Notes under the pieces: model-generated
What the model was told of the DNA's origin: nothing
The model's input: the letters and a program-made list of their open reading frames with translations, nothing else
Databases searched by the model: none
Source of the DNA: Lysobacteraceae bacterium NML93-0793
Lineage (GTDB): Bacteria > Pseudomonadota > Gammaproteobacteria > Xanthomonadales > Xanthomonadaceae
DNA length: 64,000 nt
NCBI GenBank assembly: GCA_002324875.1
Contig: NTJG01000003.1
Coordinates: 186,001-250,000, forward strand
Direction of reading: 5' to 3'
Made by a program: the position numbers and the translations under genes
Shown: positions 23,384-34,556 of the stretch, piece by piece
Numbering within the stretch: the first letter of the stretch is position 1
Layout: every line of letters begins with the position of its first letter

Positions 23384-24325
23384 ATGAACACCTTCACCCG
23401 CACCGTCGCCGCCAGCCTGCTGGCCACCGCCCTCCACGCCGCGCACGCCGCGTCGCCGGTCGAGCCCGCCCGGATCGCCGCCGCCACCGTCGACGGCACC
23501 TATGTCGTCACCGCCGACGGCGTGCGTCTCTACGTCAAGGACTGGGGCCCGAAGGACGGCCCGGTCGTGACCTTCAGCCACGGCTGGCCGCTGAACGCGG
23601 ACAGCTGGGAATCGCAGATGCTGTTCCTCGCCGAGCAGGGCTATCGCGTCGTCGCCCACGACCGCCGCGGCCACGGCCGCTCCAGCCAACCCTGGGACGG
23701 CAACGACATGGACCACTACGCCGACGACCTCGCTGCGGTGATCACCGCGCTCGACCTGCGCGACGTCACCCTGGTCGGCTTCTCCACCGGCGGCGGCGAG
23801 GTCGCACGCTACATCGGCCGCCACGGCACGGGCCGGGTGAAGAAGGCGGTGCTGGTCGGCGCGGTCACGCCCTTCATGCTCGAGACCGAAGACAACCCCG
23901 ACGGCGCGCCGCTCGAACTGTTCGACGGCTTCCGCGCGGCGGCCCAGGCGAACCGGGCGCAGCAATACCTCGACATCGCCTCGGGCCCGTTCTTCGGCTT
24001 CAACCGGCCCGGCGCCACCGTCAACGCGGGGCTGGTTCAGAACTTCTACGTGCAGGGCATGCAGGCCGGCCACAAGAACACGTACGACTCGATCGCCGCG
24101 TTCTCGGCCACCGACTTCCGTCCCGACCTCGCGAAGTTCGACGTGCCCACGCTGGTGATCCACGGTGCCGACGACCAGATCGTCCCGCCGGCGATGTCGG
24201 CCCAGCTGGTACCGCGCCATGTGGCGCAGGCCGAGGTGATCCTCTACCCCGGTGCGCCGCACGGCATCACCGACACGCACAAGGACCGGCTCAACCAGGA
24301 CCTGCTCGCCTTCCTGCGCCGCTAG
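23384..24325 (+). CDS. secreted alpha/beta hydrolase, non-heme haloperoxidase/arylesterase type
   Basis: A 313-aa protein with an N-terminal signal peptide ending ALHAAHAA. The mature part is a cofactor-free haloperoxidase/perhydrolase-like fold: [12 protein letters not shown] oxyanion loop near residue 64, nucleophile Ser134 in GFSTGGGE, an acid in HGADDQIVP (about 263-264) and His293 in GAPHGIT. Family members hydrolyse aryl esters and can form peracids. Most members are cytoplasmic, so the signal peptide suggests export to the periplasm. The ATG at 23384 has a GAGGA-like site upstream. It follows ohr and may share its transcript. Confidence 0.88.
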   Translation: MNTFTRTVAASLLATALHAAHAASPVEPARIAAATVDGTYVVTADGVRLYVKDWGPKDGPVVTFSHGWPLNADSWESQMLFLAEQGYRVVAHDRRGHGRSSQPWDGNDMDHYADDLAAVITALDLRDVTLVGFSTGGGEVARYIGRHGTGRVKKAVLVGAVTPFMLETEDNPDGAPLELFDGFRAAAQANRAQQYLDIASGPFFGFNRPGATVNAGLVQNFYVQGMQAGHKNTYDSIAAFSATDFRPDLAKFDVPTLVIHGADDQIVPPAMSAQLVPRHVAQAEVILYPGAPHGITDTHKDRLNQDLLAFLRR

Positions 24326-24349
24326 GTCACGTGCTGCAATCCACGCATC

Positions 24350-24381
24350 GCCGGCCGCACACCCGTGCGGCCGGCGTTTTC
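24350..24381. terminator. intrinsic terminator between convergent genes
   Basis: A perfect 11-bp stem (GCCGGCCGCAC / GTGCGGCCGGC) with a 4-base loop, followed on the plus strand by GTTTTC. It lies between the hydrolase (plus) and GNAT (minus) ends and probably serves the hydrolase gene. Confidence 0.85.
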
Positions 24382-24425
24382 ATGCGCGACACACGGCCGA
24401 TCCCGGACCCGGGCGGCGCGGCGGG

Positions 24426-25001
24426 TCACGGCTGCGCCGGGCGACGCAGGATGAATTCCAGATCGTTGATCGACCCGACCGGGAAGATGTAGTCACCCAC
24501 CTTCTCGAAGCCGTGGCGCGCATAGAAGCGCTGCGCACCGAGGTTCTCCGACCACGCGCCCACCCACAAGGTGCGTGGGCCATCACGCAGCAGCCAGGCC
24601 AGGATCGTCTGCATCATCCGCGTGCCGGTGCCGCCACCCTGGTGGCCCTGCAGCAGATACAGGCGCTTGATCTCGCCATCGCCCGGCGCGACCTCGGCAT
24701 GCGGCAGACCGCACGGACCGGCCGCCGCGTGCCCCACCGCAACACCATCGTGCTCCAGCAACCAGACCGCGTAGTCCGGATGCGCAAGGATCGTGCGCTG
24801 CTTCTCCACCGCATAGGCATCGGCGAGAAACGCCGCGAGGTCCTCCGGCGGATACAGATGGCCGAAGGTCTCGGTGAAGGTGCGTGCAGCCAGGGTCGAG
24901 AGCGCTTGCGCGTCATCGAGCGTGGCCCGGCGCAGCCGTGCATCGGAAGGCGTGGGCGAGGCCTGAAGCGTCGTGGCGGTATCGGATGTCATGCCGGGCA
25001 T
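24426..25001 (-). CDS. GNAT family N-acetyltransferase
   Basis: A 191-aa acetyl-CoA-dependent acetyltransferase. The acetyl-CoA-binding P-loop-like segment is LQGHQGGGTGTRMMQTILAWL near residue 117, preceded by a beta strand (EIKRLYLL). The later WVGAWSENLGAQRFYARHGFEKVGDYIF segment is also typical. Acceptor unknown. A second ATG at 24992 is possible; neither has a clear ribosome site. Confidence 0.88.
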   Translation of the reverse strand: MPGMTSDTATTLQASPTPSDARLRRATLDDAQALSTLAARTFTETFGHLYPPEDLAAFLADAYAVEKQRTILAHPDYAVWLLEHDGVAVGHAAAGPCGLPHAEVAPGDGEIKRLYLLQGHQGGGTGTRMMQTILAWLLRDGPRTLWVGAWSENLGAQRFYARHGFEKVGDYIFPVGSINDLEFILRRPAQP

Positions 25002-25038
25002 TGTCGCAGCAGCGACCGGCGCCCTGTCATGCGAGAGC

Positions 25039-25680
25039 TCAGTGGTACGCCGGCTCGGCCACCGGAAGCGCGCGTACGCCCTGCTGGATGCCGGTCATGT
25101 CCGGCAACTGGTGCGCGATGCCCTTGTGGCAGTCGATGCAGGTCGCCTCGCCCGTCGCCAGATAGGTGCGGTGGATCTGCGCGGCGCGTCCGCCCTGGCG
25201 GGTGAGATCCATCGAGTCGTAGTCGTGGCAGTTGCGGCACTCGAGCGAGTCGTTCGCCTTCAGCCGCGCCCATTCGTGCTGCGCCAGGGTCAGGCGCATG
25301 TCGAGGAACTTCTCGCGCGTGTCGATGGTGCCGAAGACCTTGCCCCAGACCTCTTTGGAGGCCTGCATCTTGCGCGCGATCTTGCTGGTCCAGTTGTGCG
25401 GCACATGGCAGTCGGGACAGGTCGCGCGCACGCCGGAGCGGTTGTTGTAGTGGATGGTGGTCTTGAGTTCCTCGAACACGTTGTCCTGCATCTCATGGCA
25501 GCCGACGCAGAATTCCTCGGTGTTGGTGACTTCGAGCGCGGTGTTGAAGCCGCCCCAGAAGATCACCCCGGCGATGAAGCCGCCCAGGGTCAAAAATCCC
25601 AGGCTCAGATGCATCGCCGGCGAACGCAGGGTACGCCAGAACAGGCGCAGCGCATTCGTCGCCCGGCCGAACGCCTTCAT
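25039..25680 (-). CDS. napC: NapC, tetraheme c-type cytochrome
   Basis: A 213-aa quinol dehydrogenase anchored by an N-terminal helix (about 24-45). Four heme sites are CVGCH (58-62), CPDCH (88-92), CRNCH (148-152) and CIDCH (181-185). NapC takes electrons from quinol and passes them to NapB. The ATG at 25680 overlaps the napB stop as TGATG; a GTG one codon earlier is also possible. Being last, it lies downstream of napB. Confidence 0.96.
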   Translation of the reverse strand: MKAFGRATNALRLFWRTLRSPAMHLSLGFLTLGGFIAGVIFWGGFNTALEVTNTEEFCVGCHEMQDNVFEELKTTIHYNNRSGVRATCPDCHVPHNWTSKIARKMQASKEVWGKVFGTIDTREKFLDMRLTLAQHEWARLKANDSLECRNCHDYDSMDLTRQGGRAAQIHRTYLATGEATCIDCHKGIAHQLPDMTGIQQGVRALPVAEPAYH

Positions 25681-26186
25681 CACTCACGCTCCGAGCGCAG
25701 CACGCTGTCGATGTCGCGGAACCCGTTGGCCACCAGCGGCTCGGCATCGGTCTGGACCACATGGCACTGCAGGCAGAAGTAGCGCCTGGAGGACACCTCG
25801 GCCAGGAACTGGTCGTCGCGATCCATGTAGTGGGTGACGCTGATCTCCGGCGCCTGGAACTGCGCGGCATTGCTGCGCGCATGGCACAGCATGCAACGGT
25901 TGGAGTTCTTGTCGACCTGGTAGCCGTCGATGCTGTGCGGCACGGTGGGCGGCTGCATCGGATAGGCGCGACCACGCCTGCGGTCGAAGTTCTCCACGCG
26001 TGCCATCGGCAACGGGGTGATCTCGGCGGTGATCGGCACATTGCGCCGCAGGTTGTCGATGTCCTGCGCCGGATTGCCGCGCGCGCCGATCTCCGGCGCG
26101 GGCGCCACGAAGTCGGCCTTCTGCTCGCGGTCACCGCAGGCCACCAGCACCAGCGTCATCACCACCATCACGAGGAACCTGCGCAT
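25680..26186 (-). CDS. napB: NapB, diheme cytochrome c subunit (lipoprotein-like N-terminus)
   Basis: A 168-aa electron-transfer subunit of the periplasmic nitrate reductase. Heme sites are CMLCH (98-102) and CLQCH (138-142). Other family marks are the [14 protein letters not shown] and [11 protein letters not shown] stretches. The N-terminus ends in LVAC at residues 14-17 just after a hydrophobic run, a lipobox that predicts acylation at Cys17 rather than a free periplasmic protein. Its ATG overlaps the napA stop as TGATG. Confidence 0.95.
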   Translation of the reverse strand: MRRFLVMVVMTLVLVACGDREQKADFVAPAPEIGARGNPAQDIDNLRRNVPITAEITPLPMARVENFDRRRGRAYPMQPPTVPHSIDGYQVDKNSNRCMLCHARSNAAQFQAPEISVTHYMDRDDQFLAEVSSRRYFCLQCHVVQTDAEPLVANGFRDIDSVLRSERE

Positions 26187-28684
26187 CACGCTGCTCCCAC
26201 CGCAGCCACATGCACCGCGCACTTCTTGAAATCAGTCTGCTTGGAGATCGGGTCGGTCGCATCCAGCGTGACCTTGTTGATCAGCTGCGCGGCGTCGAAC
26301 CACGGCACGAAGACCAGTCCGCGCGGCATGCGGTTGCGTCCACGCGTCTCCACGCGCGTCCGCATCGAGCCGCGACGGGAGGTCACCGCGATCTCGTCGC
26401 CGCGCTTGAGCCCGCGGGCGCGCGCGTCGTCGGGATGCATGAACGCCACCGCCGAGGGAAATGCGCGATACAGCTCGGGCACACGCATCGTCATCGAACC
26501 CGAATGCCAGTGCTCCAGGACGCGGCCAGTCACCAGCCATAGGTCGTACTCGGTATCGGGCGATTCCGGCGGTGGCTCGTAGGGCAGCGCCCAGATCACC
26601 GCCCGGCCGTCCTTGTTGCCATAGAACTGGAAGCCGGTACCGGCCTCGACGTAGGGGTCGGCGCCCTCGCGATAGCGCCAGCGCGTTTCCTTGCCATCGA
26701 CCACCGGCCAGCGCAGGCCCCGCTCCTGGTGATAGACGTCGAACGGCGCCAGGTCGTGGGCGTGACCCCGTCCGAACTCCGCATACTCCTCGAACAGGCC
26801 CTTCTGCACATAAAAGCCGAATGCGTCGGCCTCGGCGTTGGCGTAGCCGGTCTCGACCTCGTCCACGCCGAAGGCATCCACCTTGCCGTTGCGGAACAGC
26901 ACGTCGAACAGGGTCTTGCCGCGGAACTCGGGACTGGCGGCCAGGATCTCCTCCGGCCAGCACTCGTCGGTGGTGAAGCGCTTGGAGAACTCCATCAGCT
27001 GCCACAGGTCCGAACGCGCCTCGCCCGGCGCCTGCACCAGCTGGTGCCAGAAGTGCGTGCGGCGCTCGGCGTTGCCATAGGCGCCCTCCTTCTCCACCCA
27101 CATCGCCGTGGGCAGGATCAGGTCACCGGCCTGGCAGGTCACGGTGGGATAGGCGTCGGAGACGACGATGAAGTTGTCGGGATTGCGATAGCCTGGGTAT
27201 CCCTCCTCCAGCATGTTGGCGCCGGCCTGCATGTTGTTGTTGGCCTGCACCCAGTACGCGTTGAGCTTGCCGTCGCGCAGCGCGCGGTTCTGCGCGACCG
27301 CGTGATAGCCGATCTTGTCCTTGATGACGCCGTGGGGAATCTTCCAGATCTCCTCGGCGTGATGGCGGTGTTCGGGATTGGTCACCACCATGTCCGCAGG
27401 CAGGCGATGGCTGAACGTGCCGACCTCGCGCGCGGTGCCGCAGGCCGAAGGCTGGCCGGTCAGCGAGAACGGGCTGTTGCCGGGAGTGGCGATCTTTCCG
27501 GTCAGCAGGTGGATGTTGTAGACCATGTTGTTGGCCCACGTGCCACGCGTGTGCTGGTTGAAGCCCATGGTCCAGAACGACATGACCTTGATGTCCGGGT
27601 CGGCGTACAGCTCGGCCAGCTGTTCAAGCCAGCCGCGCTCGACGCCGGTCATCTCGACCGTGTGCTCGAGCGTGTACGGCGCCACGAACGCGGCGAACGC
27701 CTCGAAGTCGATCGGCGTGCCTTCGTTGGCGGTGTCGGCGTTTTTGGCGGCCATCTCCAGCGGGTGTTCGGGCCGCAGGCCGTAGCCGATGTCGTCGTTG
27801 CCCCGCTTGAAACTGGTGTGCCTGTCGACGAATGCGCGGTTGACCCGCCCGGTCCGGATGATGTGGTTGGCGATGAAGTTCAGGATGACCAGGTCGGTCT
27901 GCGGCTTGAACACCATCGGAATATCGGCCAGCTCGAAGCTGCGGTGCTCGTAGGTCGACAGCACCGCGACCTTGACGTGCGGATGGGTCAGCCGCCGGTC
28001 GGTGACGCGCGTCCACAGGATCGGATGCATCTCGGCCATGTTCGAGCCCCACAGCACGAACGCGTCGGCGGCCTCGATGTCGTCGTAGCAGCCCATCGGC
28101 TCATCCATGCCGAAGGTGCGCATGAATCCGGTCACGGCCGAGGCCATGCAATGACGCGCATTGGGATCGATGTGGTTGCTGCGGAAGCCCGCCTTCATCA
28201 GCTTGTTTGCCGCATAGCCTTCCCAGACCGTCCACTGGCCCGAGCCGAACATGCCGATGCCCTCGCCGCCCTTGGCCTTGAGCACGGCGCGGAACTTGTC
28301 GGCCATCACGTCGAAGGCTTCGTCCCAGCTCACGGGCGTGAAGTCGCCATCCTTCGCATACACGCCATCGCGCTTGCGCAGCAGTGGCGTGGTCAGACGG
28401 TCGCTGCCGTACATCACCTTCGACAGGAAGTAGCCCTTGACACAGTTCAGGCCGCGGTTGACCTCGGCGTGGACATCGCCGTGGGTGGCGACGACCCGGC
28501 CACCGCGTACCGCGACATTGATGCCGCAGCCGGTGCCGCAATACCGGCACGGCGCCTTGCTCCACTTGAGCTGGCCGTCACCTTCGGTCACCGCTTCGGT
28601 GAGGTGGGCCGGCAATGGAATTCCGGCCGCGACGGCAGCGCTCGCCACGGCGGAATTGCGGATGAACTCGCGTCGACTGGTCAT
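26186..28684 (-). CDS. napA: periplasmic nitrate reductase catalytic subunit NapA
   Basis: An 832-aa molybdopterin enzyme that reduces nitrate to nitrite in the periplasm. A Tat signal is seen at residues 3-20 (SRREFIRNS...). One [4Fe-4S] cluster uses C46, C49, C53 and C81; the molybdenum ligand is Cys179 in [10 protein letters not shown]. Standard NapA length. The ATG at 28684 overlaps the napD stop as ATGA. NapD is the specific Tat chaperone upstream. Confidence 0.98.
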   Translation of the reverse strand: MTSRREFIRNSAVASAAVAAGIPLPAHLTEAVTEGDGQLKWSKAPCRYCGTGCGINVAVRGGRVVATHGDVHAEVNRGLNCVKGYFLSKVMYGSDRLTTPLLRKRDGVYAKDGDFTPVSWDEAFDVMADKFRAVLKAKGGEGIGMFGSGQWTVWEGYAANKLMKAGFRSNHIDPNARHCMASAVTGFMRTFGMDEPMGCYDDIEAADAFVLWGSNMAEMHPILWTRVTDRRLTHPHVKVAVLSTYEHRSFELADIPMVFKPQTDLVILNFIANHIIRTGRVNRAFVDRHTSFKRGNDDIGYGLRPEHPLEMAAKNADTANEGTPIDFEAFAAFVAPYTLEHTVEMTGVERGWLEQLAELYADPDIKVMSFWTMGFNQHTRGTWANNMVYNIHLLTGKIATPGNSPFSLTGQPSACGTAREVGTFSHRLPADMVVTNPEHRHHAEEIWKIPHGVIKDKIGYHAVAQNRALRDGKLNAYWVQANNNMQAGANMLEEGYPGYRNPDNFIVVSDAYPTVTCQAGDLILPTAMWVEKEGAYGNAERRTHFWHQLVQAPGEARSDLWQLMEFSKRFTTDECWPEEILAASPEFRGKTLFDVLFRNGKVDAFGVDEVETGYANAEADAFGFYVQKGLFEEYAEFGRGHAHDLAPFDVYHQERGLRWPVVDGKETRWRYREGADPYVEAGTGFQFYGNKDGRAVIWALPYEPPPESPDTEYDLWLVTGRVLEHWHSGSMTMRVPELYRAFPSAVAFMHPDDARARGLKRGDEIAVTSRRGSMRTRVETRGRNRMPRGLVFVPWFDAAQLINKVTLDATDPISKQTDFKKCAVHVAAVGAA

Positions 28685-28980
28685 CCTGTGCACTCCTGAT
28701 GGATCTGTCCGGGCACCGCGTCGATGTCCGACCGGCTTTCGACATGGTGATAAACGAGATTGACGGTCAGCACGCCGGGCACGGCCTGCAGCAGTTCGAT
28801 GCTGGACATGAGCCCGCGCGTGCCGTCGCCCTCCTGCAGCAGCACGCTGCAGGTGGTGTCCTGCAATTGCAGATCCAGGCCATCGGTGCCCGCGGCCGTC
28901 GCGGCGACCGCGCCTGCCGCTTCCGGGCGATGCCGGACGACGAGGCTTGCGATGTGCCATTCGTGCCCGTGGTCAGACAT
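28681..28980 (-). CDS. napD: NapD, chaperone for the NapA Tat signal
   Basis: A 99-aa cytoplasmic protein of the NapD fold ([14 protein letters not shown] ... [19 protein letters not shown]). It binds the Tat signal of NapA until cofactor loading is complete. It overlaps napF by eight bases and napA by four. Confidence 0.92.
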   Translation of the reverse strand: MSDHGHEWHIASLVVRHRPEAAGAVAATAAGTDGLDLQLQDTTCSVLLQEGDGTRGLMSSIELLQAVPGVLTVNLVYHHVESRSDIDAVPGQIHQECTG

Positions 28981-29503
28981 CCGCGACAGCCTCGAGTGGC
29001 GCGGACTGCAGCGTGATCGCGCCGGCAGGACAACCCGCGACGCAGGCGCCGCAACCGGTACAGCGATCGGCGGCCACGACGGGAACCGGCACCGCGGACG
29101 TCACCGGAAAGCGGATCGCCGCTTCACCGCAGGCGTCGCGGCAGCTCGCGCACACGATCCGCGCGTGCGTCAGGCACCGGTCGGCGATATGTGCCTGCAA
29201 GGTCCAGGGCCGCTCCGTCGCCGGCCGGAAGGCCGAGTCGCGACAGGCATCCACACAGCGGGCGCAGAACGTGCATTCGCCGCGCGCGGGGTCGAACACC
29301 GGCAGCTGTCCTGCGCCGGGCGACAGCACCGCTTCGGGGCAGGCCTCGACGCACGCCTGACAGCCGATGCACGCATCGACGAACGCCGACTCCTCGAGCG
29401 CCCAGGGCGGACGCAACGCCGGTTCGGCACGCACGCGTCCGCGCAGCAATGCGCGGCGGCGAGGATCATGACGGCAGGTGGCGGCGGCGACCATGCGGAA
29501 CAT
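28973..29503 (-). CDS. napF: NapF, ferredoxin-type iron-sulfur protein
   Basis: A 176-aa protein with several [4Fe-4S] motifs: CIGCQACVEACPE (C45-C55), CTFCARCVDACRD, and CTGCGACVAGCPAG at the C-terminus, plus a looser CASCRDAC cluster between. NapF is thought to help load or maturate the iron-sulfur cluster of NapA in the cytoplasm. The ATG at 29503 directly follows the napE stop. Confidence 0.94.
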   Translation of the reverse strand: MFRMVAAATCRHDPRRRALLRGRVRAEPALRPPWALEESAFVDACIGCQACVEACPEAVLSPGAGQLPVFDPARGECTFCARCVDACRDSAFRPATERPWTLQAHIADRCLTHARIVCASCRDACGEAAIRFPVTSAVPVPVVAADRCTGCGACVAGCPAGAITLQSAPLEAVADV

Positions 29504-29683
29504 CTAGTGCGTGGGCGGGCCGAAAACGATCTGCCAGAACCAGACCGAGAAGCCGTAGCTGGCCACGGCCAGCACCGACAGCACCGGAAACAACAACACG
29601 GTGATGAACAGGAACGACAGCAGCTCATTCCGCTTCGCGCGGCGGCTGACGGTGTTCGACACGGGCGCAGGCTGGGCGTCCAA
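29504..29683 (-). CDS. napE: NapE, small membrane protein of the nap operon
   Basis: A protein of 52-59 aa with one clear membrane helix, RNELLSFLFITVLLFPVLSV then LAVASYGFSVWFWQIVFGPPTH. This resembles NapE of other proteobacteria, whose role is unclear. Two starts are possible: TTG at 29683 or GTG at 29662. I used TTG because the family is usually about 60 aa. It is the first gene of the operon and its stop abuts napF. Confidence 0.8.
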   Translation of the reverse strand: MDAQPAPVSNTVSRRAKRNELLSFLFITVLLFPVLSVLAVASYGFSVWFWQIVFGPPTH

Positions 29684-29733
29684 GATGGCGTTTTCCCGTC
29701 CGTTCGACTGCAGGATTGGTCAGACGATGACCA

Positions 29734-29783
29734 CAGCACGACATTAACGGGGGCGCGAGACTCCGGCATTGATCGAAATCAAT
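29734..29783 (-). promoter_or_regulatory. FNR/Anr-activated promoter of the nap operon
   Basis: A perfect FNR box TTGAT-CGAA-ATCAA lies at 29769-29782, extended to 16 symmetric bases at 29768-29783. A TAATGT -10 box lies at 29741-29746 on the minus strand, 32 bases from the box centre. This puts the box at -41.5 relative to a start near 29734, the class II position. It sits about 50 bases before napE and should turn on nap under low oxygen. The rest of the 355-base gap (29684-30038) holds no gene. Confidence 0.85.
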
Positions 29784-29845
29784 GCGCGGCAGCCGGACAT
29801 GTGCTTGCGTTCCCGCCGGCCGGATCGGCGGGGCGCACACCGCCG

Positions 29846-29867
29846 ACGGGCGCCGCCCGGCGCCCGT
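29846..29867. terminator. hairpin between aspS and nap, terminator-like
   Basis: A perfect 9-bp stem (ACGGGCGCC / GGCGCCCGT) with a 4-base loop. It lies downstream of aspS on the minus strand and upstream of the FNR promoter. No T-run follows, so its action is uncertain. Confidence 0.45.
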
Positions 29868-30038
29868 ACGTGTTCACAATCAAGATCGCATCAGTGGGCG
29901 TGCGCAAATCCAGCGGGTCGCTCATGACGCGGCCCGCTGCTTCCCCGCTCACATCACGGCGCCTCGCCAGGCGAAGCGCCTCTTCGGCTCCAGTCCGCCC
30001 CCCGCCGACTGCGAGCGGTGCGGATCGACCTGCGTCGG

Positions 30039-31808
<1,770 letters not shown>

Positions 31809-32072
31809 GGACACTCCGGGAAACAGCAGGAGCCGGCCCCAGCCGGGACCGGCGAATCGCGCATTTTAGCGGTTCGCAGCCCGGACGGCGGAACCGGCCT
31901 GCGCTGGAAGGCGGCGGCACCCGTGGACGCTTGCGAGACGATCAAAAAACAGAGCCGGTTCCGTCCGGTGACATCACGCGCGTCAGGCCCGCGCTCGCGC
32001 GCCGTCACCGTGACAGTGGTTCAGACGCCGGACGCCGCCCACTTGCCGGGCGCTAGTGCCCGCGTGCGCAGC

Positions 32073-32420
32073 TCACTCGGCCGCGGGCTTGGGCTTGGCC
32101 GCAGGAGCCGCCTCGGCCGGCTTCGCGGCAGGCGTGCTGCCCCCGGACGGCGCGGACGCAGCCGGTGCGGCATCGGAGGTCGCGCCGCCCGATTTCGCGC
32201 CGTCGCCGGACTCGACCAGGTTGCGCTTCTTGTCGCCGTCCTTCTTGAAGTCGGTCTCGTACCAGCCGCTGCCGGCGAGCCGGAACGCCGGCGCCGTGAG
32301 CTGGCGCTTGACCGATGCGGCACCGCAGGCCGGACAGCGCTCGGGATCGGGATCGGACATCTTCTGCAGGCGGTCGAAACTGTGGCCGCATTCGGCGCAC
32401 TGGAAGGCATAGATCGGCAT
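32073..32420 (-). CDS. FmdB-type zinc ribbon protein
   Basis: A 115-aa protein. The N-terminal zinc ribbon reads MPIYAFQCAECGHSFDRLQK with C8, C11, C29 and C32. After GSGWYETDFKKDGDKKR there is a disordered tail rich in Ala, Pro and Lys. Proteins of this kind are named from a gene near formamidase, but the function is unclear. It lies 264 bases upstream of aspS; a run of six T on the minus strand at 31944-31949 after a short CCGG hairpin may end its transcript. The start is MPIYAF; upstream frame sequence is not typical. Confidence 0.88.
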   Translation of the reverse strand: MPIYAFQCAECGHSFDRLQKMSDPDPERCPACGAASVKRQLTAPAFRLAGSGWYETDFKKDGDKKRNLVESGDGAKSGGATSDAAPAASAPSGGSTPAAKPAEAAPAAKPKPAAE

Positions 32421-32572
32421 GGCGATGGCGCAGCGACAACGAGGGAGCCGGCATTCTGGGGCACGCGGACGGACTTTCAAGCCCGCGAACGGGTGCTGGC
32501 GTCGTAGCGCGGTACGGCTCGCACGCCCGGACGGAGCCTAGACTGGCCCTTTCCACCTCCGGATACCGCGCG

Positions 32573-33286
32573 ATGTCCCCACCTCCGAATTTCCGTACCG
32601 TCGCCGCTGCTGCCCTGGTCGCCATCGGTCTCCTGGGTGCCGGCTGGTTCGCCGCCCAGGGCATGGCCAAGCTGCGCACCGACGACCGCTTCGTCACCGT
32701 CAAGGGCTCGGCCGAACGCGTGGTCGAGGCCGATCTCGTGGTCTGGCCGATGTCGCAGACCGTCGGCGGCGATGCGCTGGCGGCGGTGCAGTCCGGACTC
32801 GACGCCAACACCGCGACGATCCGCCAGTTCCTGACCACGGCCGGCTTCGGCGACGACGAGATCGTGGTCTCGCCACCGCGGCTCGAGGACCGCTGGGCCT
32901 ACGCCTACGGCGACAGCCGGCCGCCCGAGCGCTATCGCTATTCCAACACCGTCACCTTGCGCACCGGCCGCGTGGCCGAGGCCATGGCCGCGCTGCGCCG
33001 CAGTGGCGACATCGTCGCCCAGGGCGTGATGCTCAATGCCGGCGAGGAAGGCGGGCCGCAGTTCGAGTTCACCCGGCTCAACGACATCAAGCCGGAGCTG
33101 ATCGCCGAGGCGACCGCCAACGCGCGCGTGTCGGCCGAGCAGTTCGCCAAGGATTCGGGCGCACGCCTGGGCGGCATCCGCAGCGCGAACCAGGGCGTGA
33201 TCTCGATCAGTGACCGCGACCGCGGCAGCCCGCACGTCAAGACGGTGCGCGTGGTGACGACAGTGGAGTACTTCCTGCGCGATTGA
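32573..33286 (+). CDS. SIMPL domain protein (DUF541)
   Basis: A 237-aa protein with one N-terminal membrane helix (about 8-29, RTVAAAALVAIGLLGAGWFAA), so probably anchored with a periplasmic body. The SIMPL domain follows: DRFVTVKGSAERVVEADLVVWPMS, a YRYSNTVTLRTGRVAEAM segment, and the C-terminal VKTVRVVTTVEYFL strand. The role in this family is mostly unknown, linked in places to outer-membrane stress or macrophage signalling. The gene stands alone and faces the beta-lactamase-like gene. Confidence 0.86.
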   Translation: MSPPPNFRTVAAAALVAIGLLGAGWFAAQGMAKLRTDDRFVTVKGSAERVVEADLVVWPMSQTVGGDALAAVQSGLDANTATIRQFLTTAGFGDDEIVVSPPRLEDRWAYAYGDSRPPERYRYSNTVTLRTGRVAEAMAALRRSGDIVAQGVMLNAGEEGGPQFEFTRLNDIKPELIAEATANARVSAEQFAKDSGARLGGIRSANQGVISISDRDRGSPHVKTVRVVTTVEYFLRD

Positions 33287-33519
33287 GCGCGTTACCCGCG
33301 GGGCGTTCTGCGTGTCGCGAGCCCACCGAACTCCGGTGCGCCCCGGGCCGCTCGGCGCGTCGCGCCGACGTGCCGGTCGCCCTGGATGCGAGACACAGGG
33401 ACGGCGCGACGGGTCGGTCGGGATGCTGCACGCCGACGAAGCCGACGCCACGGCGCGTGCAGGCCGATGCCTTCCCGCGCGCACCGGTTACGGTCCGGCA
33501 TCGGTCCCGCAGACGCGCG

Positions 33520-34389
33520 TCATCGGGCGGCCAGATGCACCGCCGCCAGTTCCGTGGCACGGCGCAGCACCGCGTTGCGGCCGGCGGCGTCGAGCGGCGA
33601 ATCGCGCAGGTAGAGCGTCAGGACCCAGGGGGCCGCGCCGCGCAGCGGCCAGAGGATCGCGATGTCGTTGCTGACCCCCTGCATGCCACCGGTCTTGTCG
33701 CCAACCCGCCACCCTTCCGGAACACCGGCGCGGATGCGGGCGTCCCCGGTGCGGTTCTCGATCAGCCAGTCGGCGAGCTGCAGACGGGACGACCGCGAAA
33801 GCGCGTCGTCGAGCACGAATCGCCGGAGATTGTGCGCCATCGCCAAAGGCGTCGTCGTACTGCGGCCTTCGGAAATGCCGCGTGGATCGGTGTCCGTATC
33901 GCCATGCTCGCGCAGGAACGCCTGCAACCCGGCCTCCCCGCCCACCAGCGGCAGCAGCAGATTCACCGCGGGGTTGTCACTCCAGACCATGCTGCCGCGG
34001 CACAGGTCGCGCACGGTGATGTCCTTGCCCACATGCCGTCCGCTGACGGGCGCGCCGGACCGGATGTCCTGCTCGCGCACCGGGATCCGGTCGTCGAGCG
34101 AAAGCGCGCCGGCATCGGACTTCGCCAGCACGGCGGCACTCAGTGCGAACTTGATCGTGCTGGCCGTCGGGAAGGCCTCGCGTGCGCGGTGCGCCATGAC
34201 CTGGCGGTGGTCCGGATGCACCAGGCAGATCCCCAGTCGACCGCCGCTGGCTGCCTCCAGAGCGGCGGCATTCACGGCGGCCTCCACAGCGGAGGTGGCC
34301 GCGTCGGCCGCTCTCGCGATCAGCGGTACGACGGCGGTCGCCAGTGCCGTGCCGGCGGCGGTTTTGAGGAAGTGGCGTCGTCCGTACAT
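33520..34389 (-). CDS. class A beta-lactamase-like serine hydrolase with shortened omega loop
   Basis: A 289-aa exported protein. A twin-arginine signal is seen (RRHFLK at residues 4-9). Class A motifs present are SxxK (S77-T-I-K80), SDN (137-139) and KTG (232-234). The omega loop is abnormal: between AFLREHGD (157-164) and TTTPLAMA (178-185) there are only 13 residues, about nine fewer than in TEM-1, and no ExxLN is present, so the Glu that drives deacylation (Glu166 in TEM) is missing. It may be a weak or altered lactamase, or a peptidoglycan-active relative. It diverges from an AmpR-like regulator 168 bases away. CTGGAG precedes the ATG. Confidence 0.85.
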   Translation of the reverse strand: MYGRRHFLKTAAGTALATAVVPLIARAADAATSAVEAAVNAAALEAASGGRLGICLVHPDHRQVMAHRAREAFPTASTIKFALSAAVLAKSDAGALSLDDRIPVREQDIRSGAPVSGRHVGKDITVRDLCRGSMVWSDNPAVNLLLPLVGGEAGLQAFLREHGDTDTDPRGISEGRSTTTPLAMAHNLRRFVLDDALSRSSRLQLADWLIENRTGDARIRAGVPEGWRVGDKTGGMQGVSNDIAILWPLRGAAPWVLTLYLRDSPLDAAGRNAVLRRATELAAVHLAAR

Positions 34390-34556
34390 CGCGTGGTCTC
34401 CAGTCGGGTCGACCGCGAGTCTGGAACGCGCACGTTCGCTCCACCAGCGCGTTTATCGGGTGCCAGTCCACAGGAAAATTCATGTCGGGCACGGCGGGGC
34501 GCATCAATCGGGCCGCGGCATGCGACGATCCATCGATTCTGCTCATCGCTGCGCGC

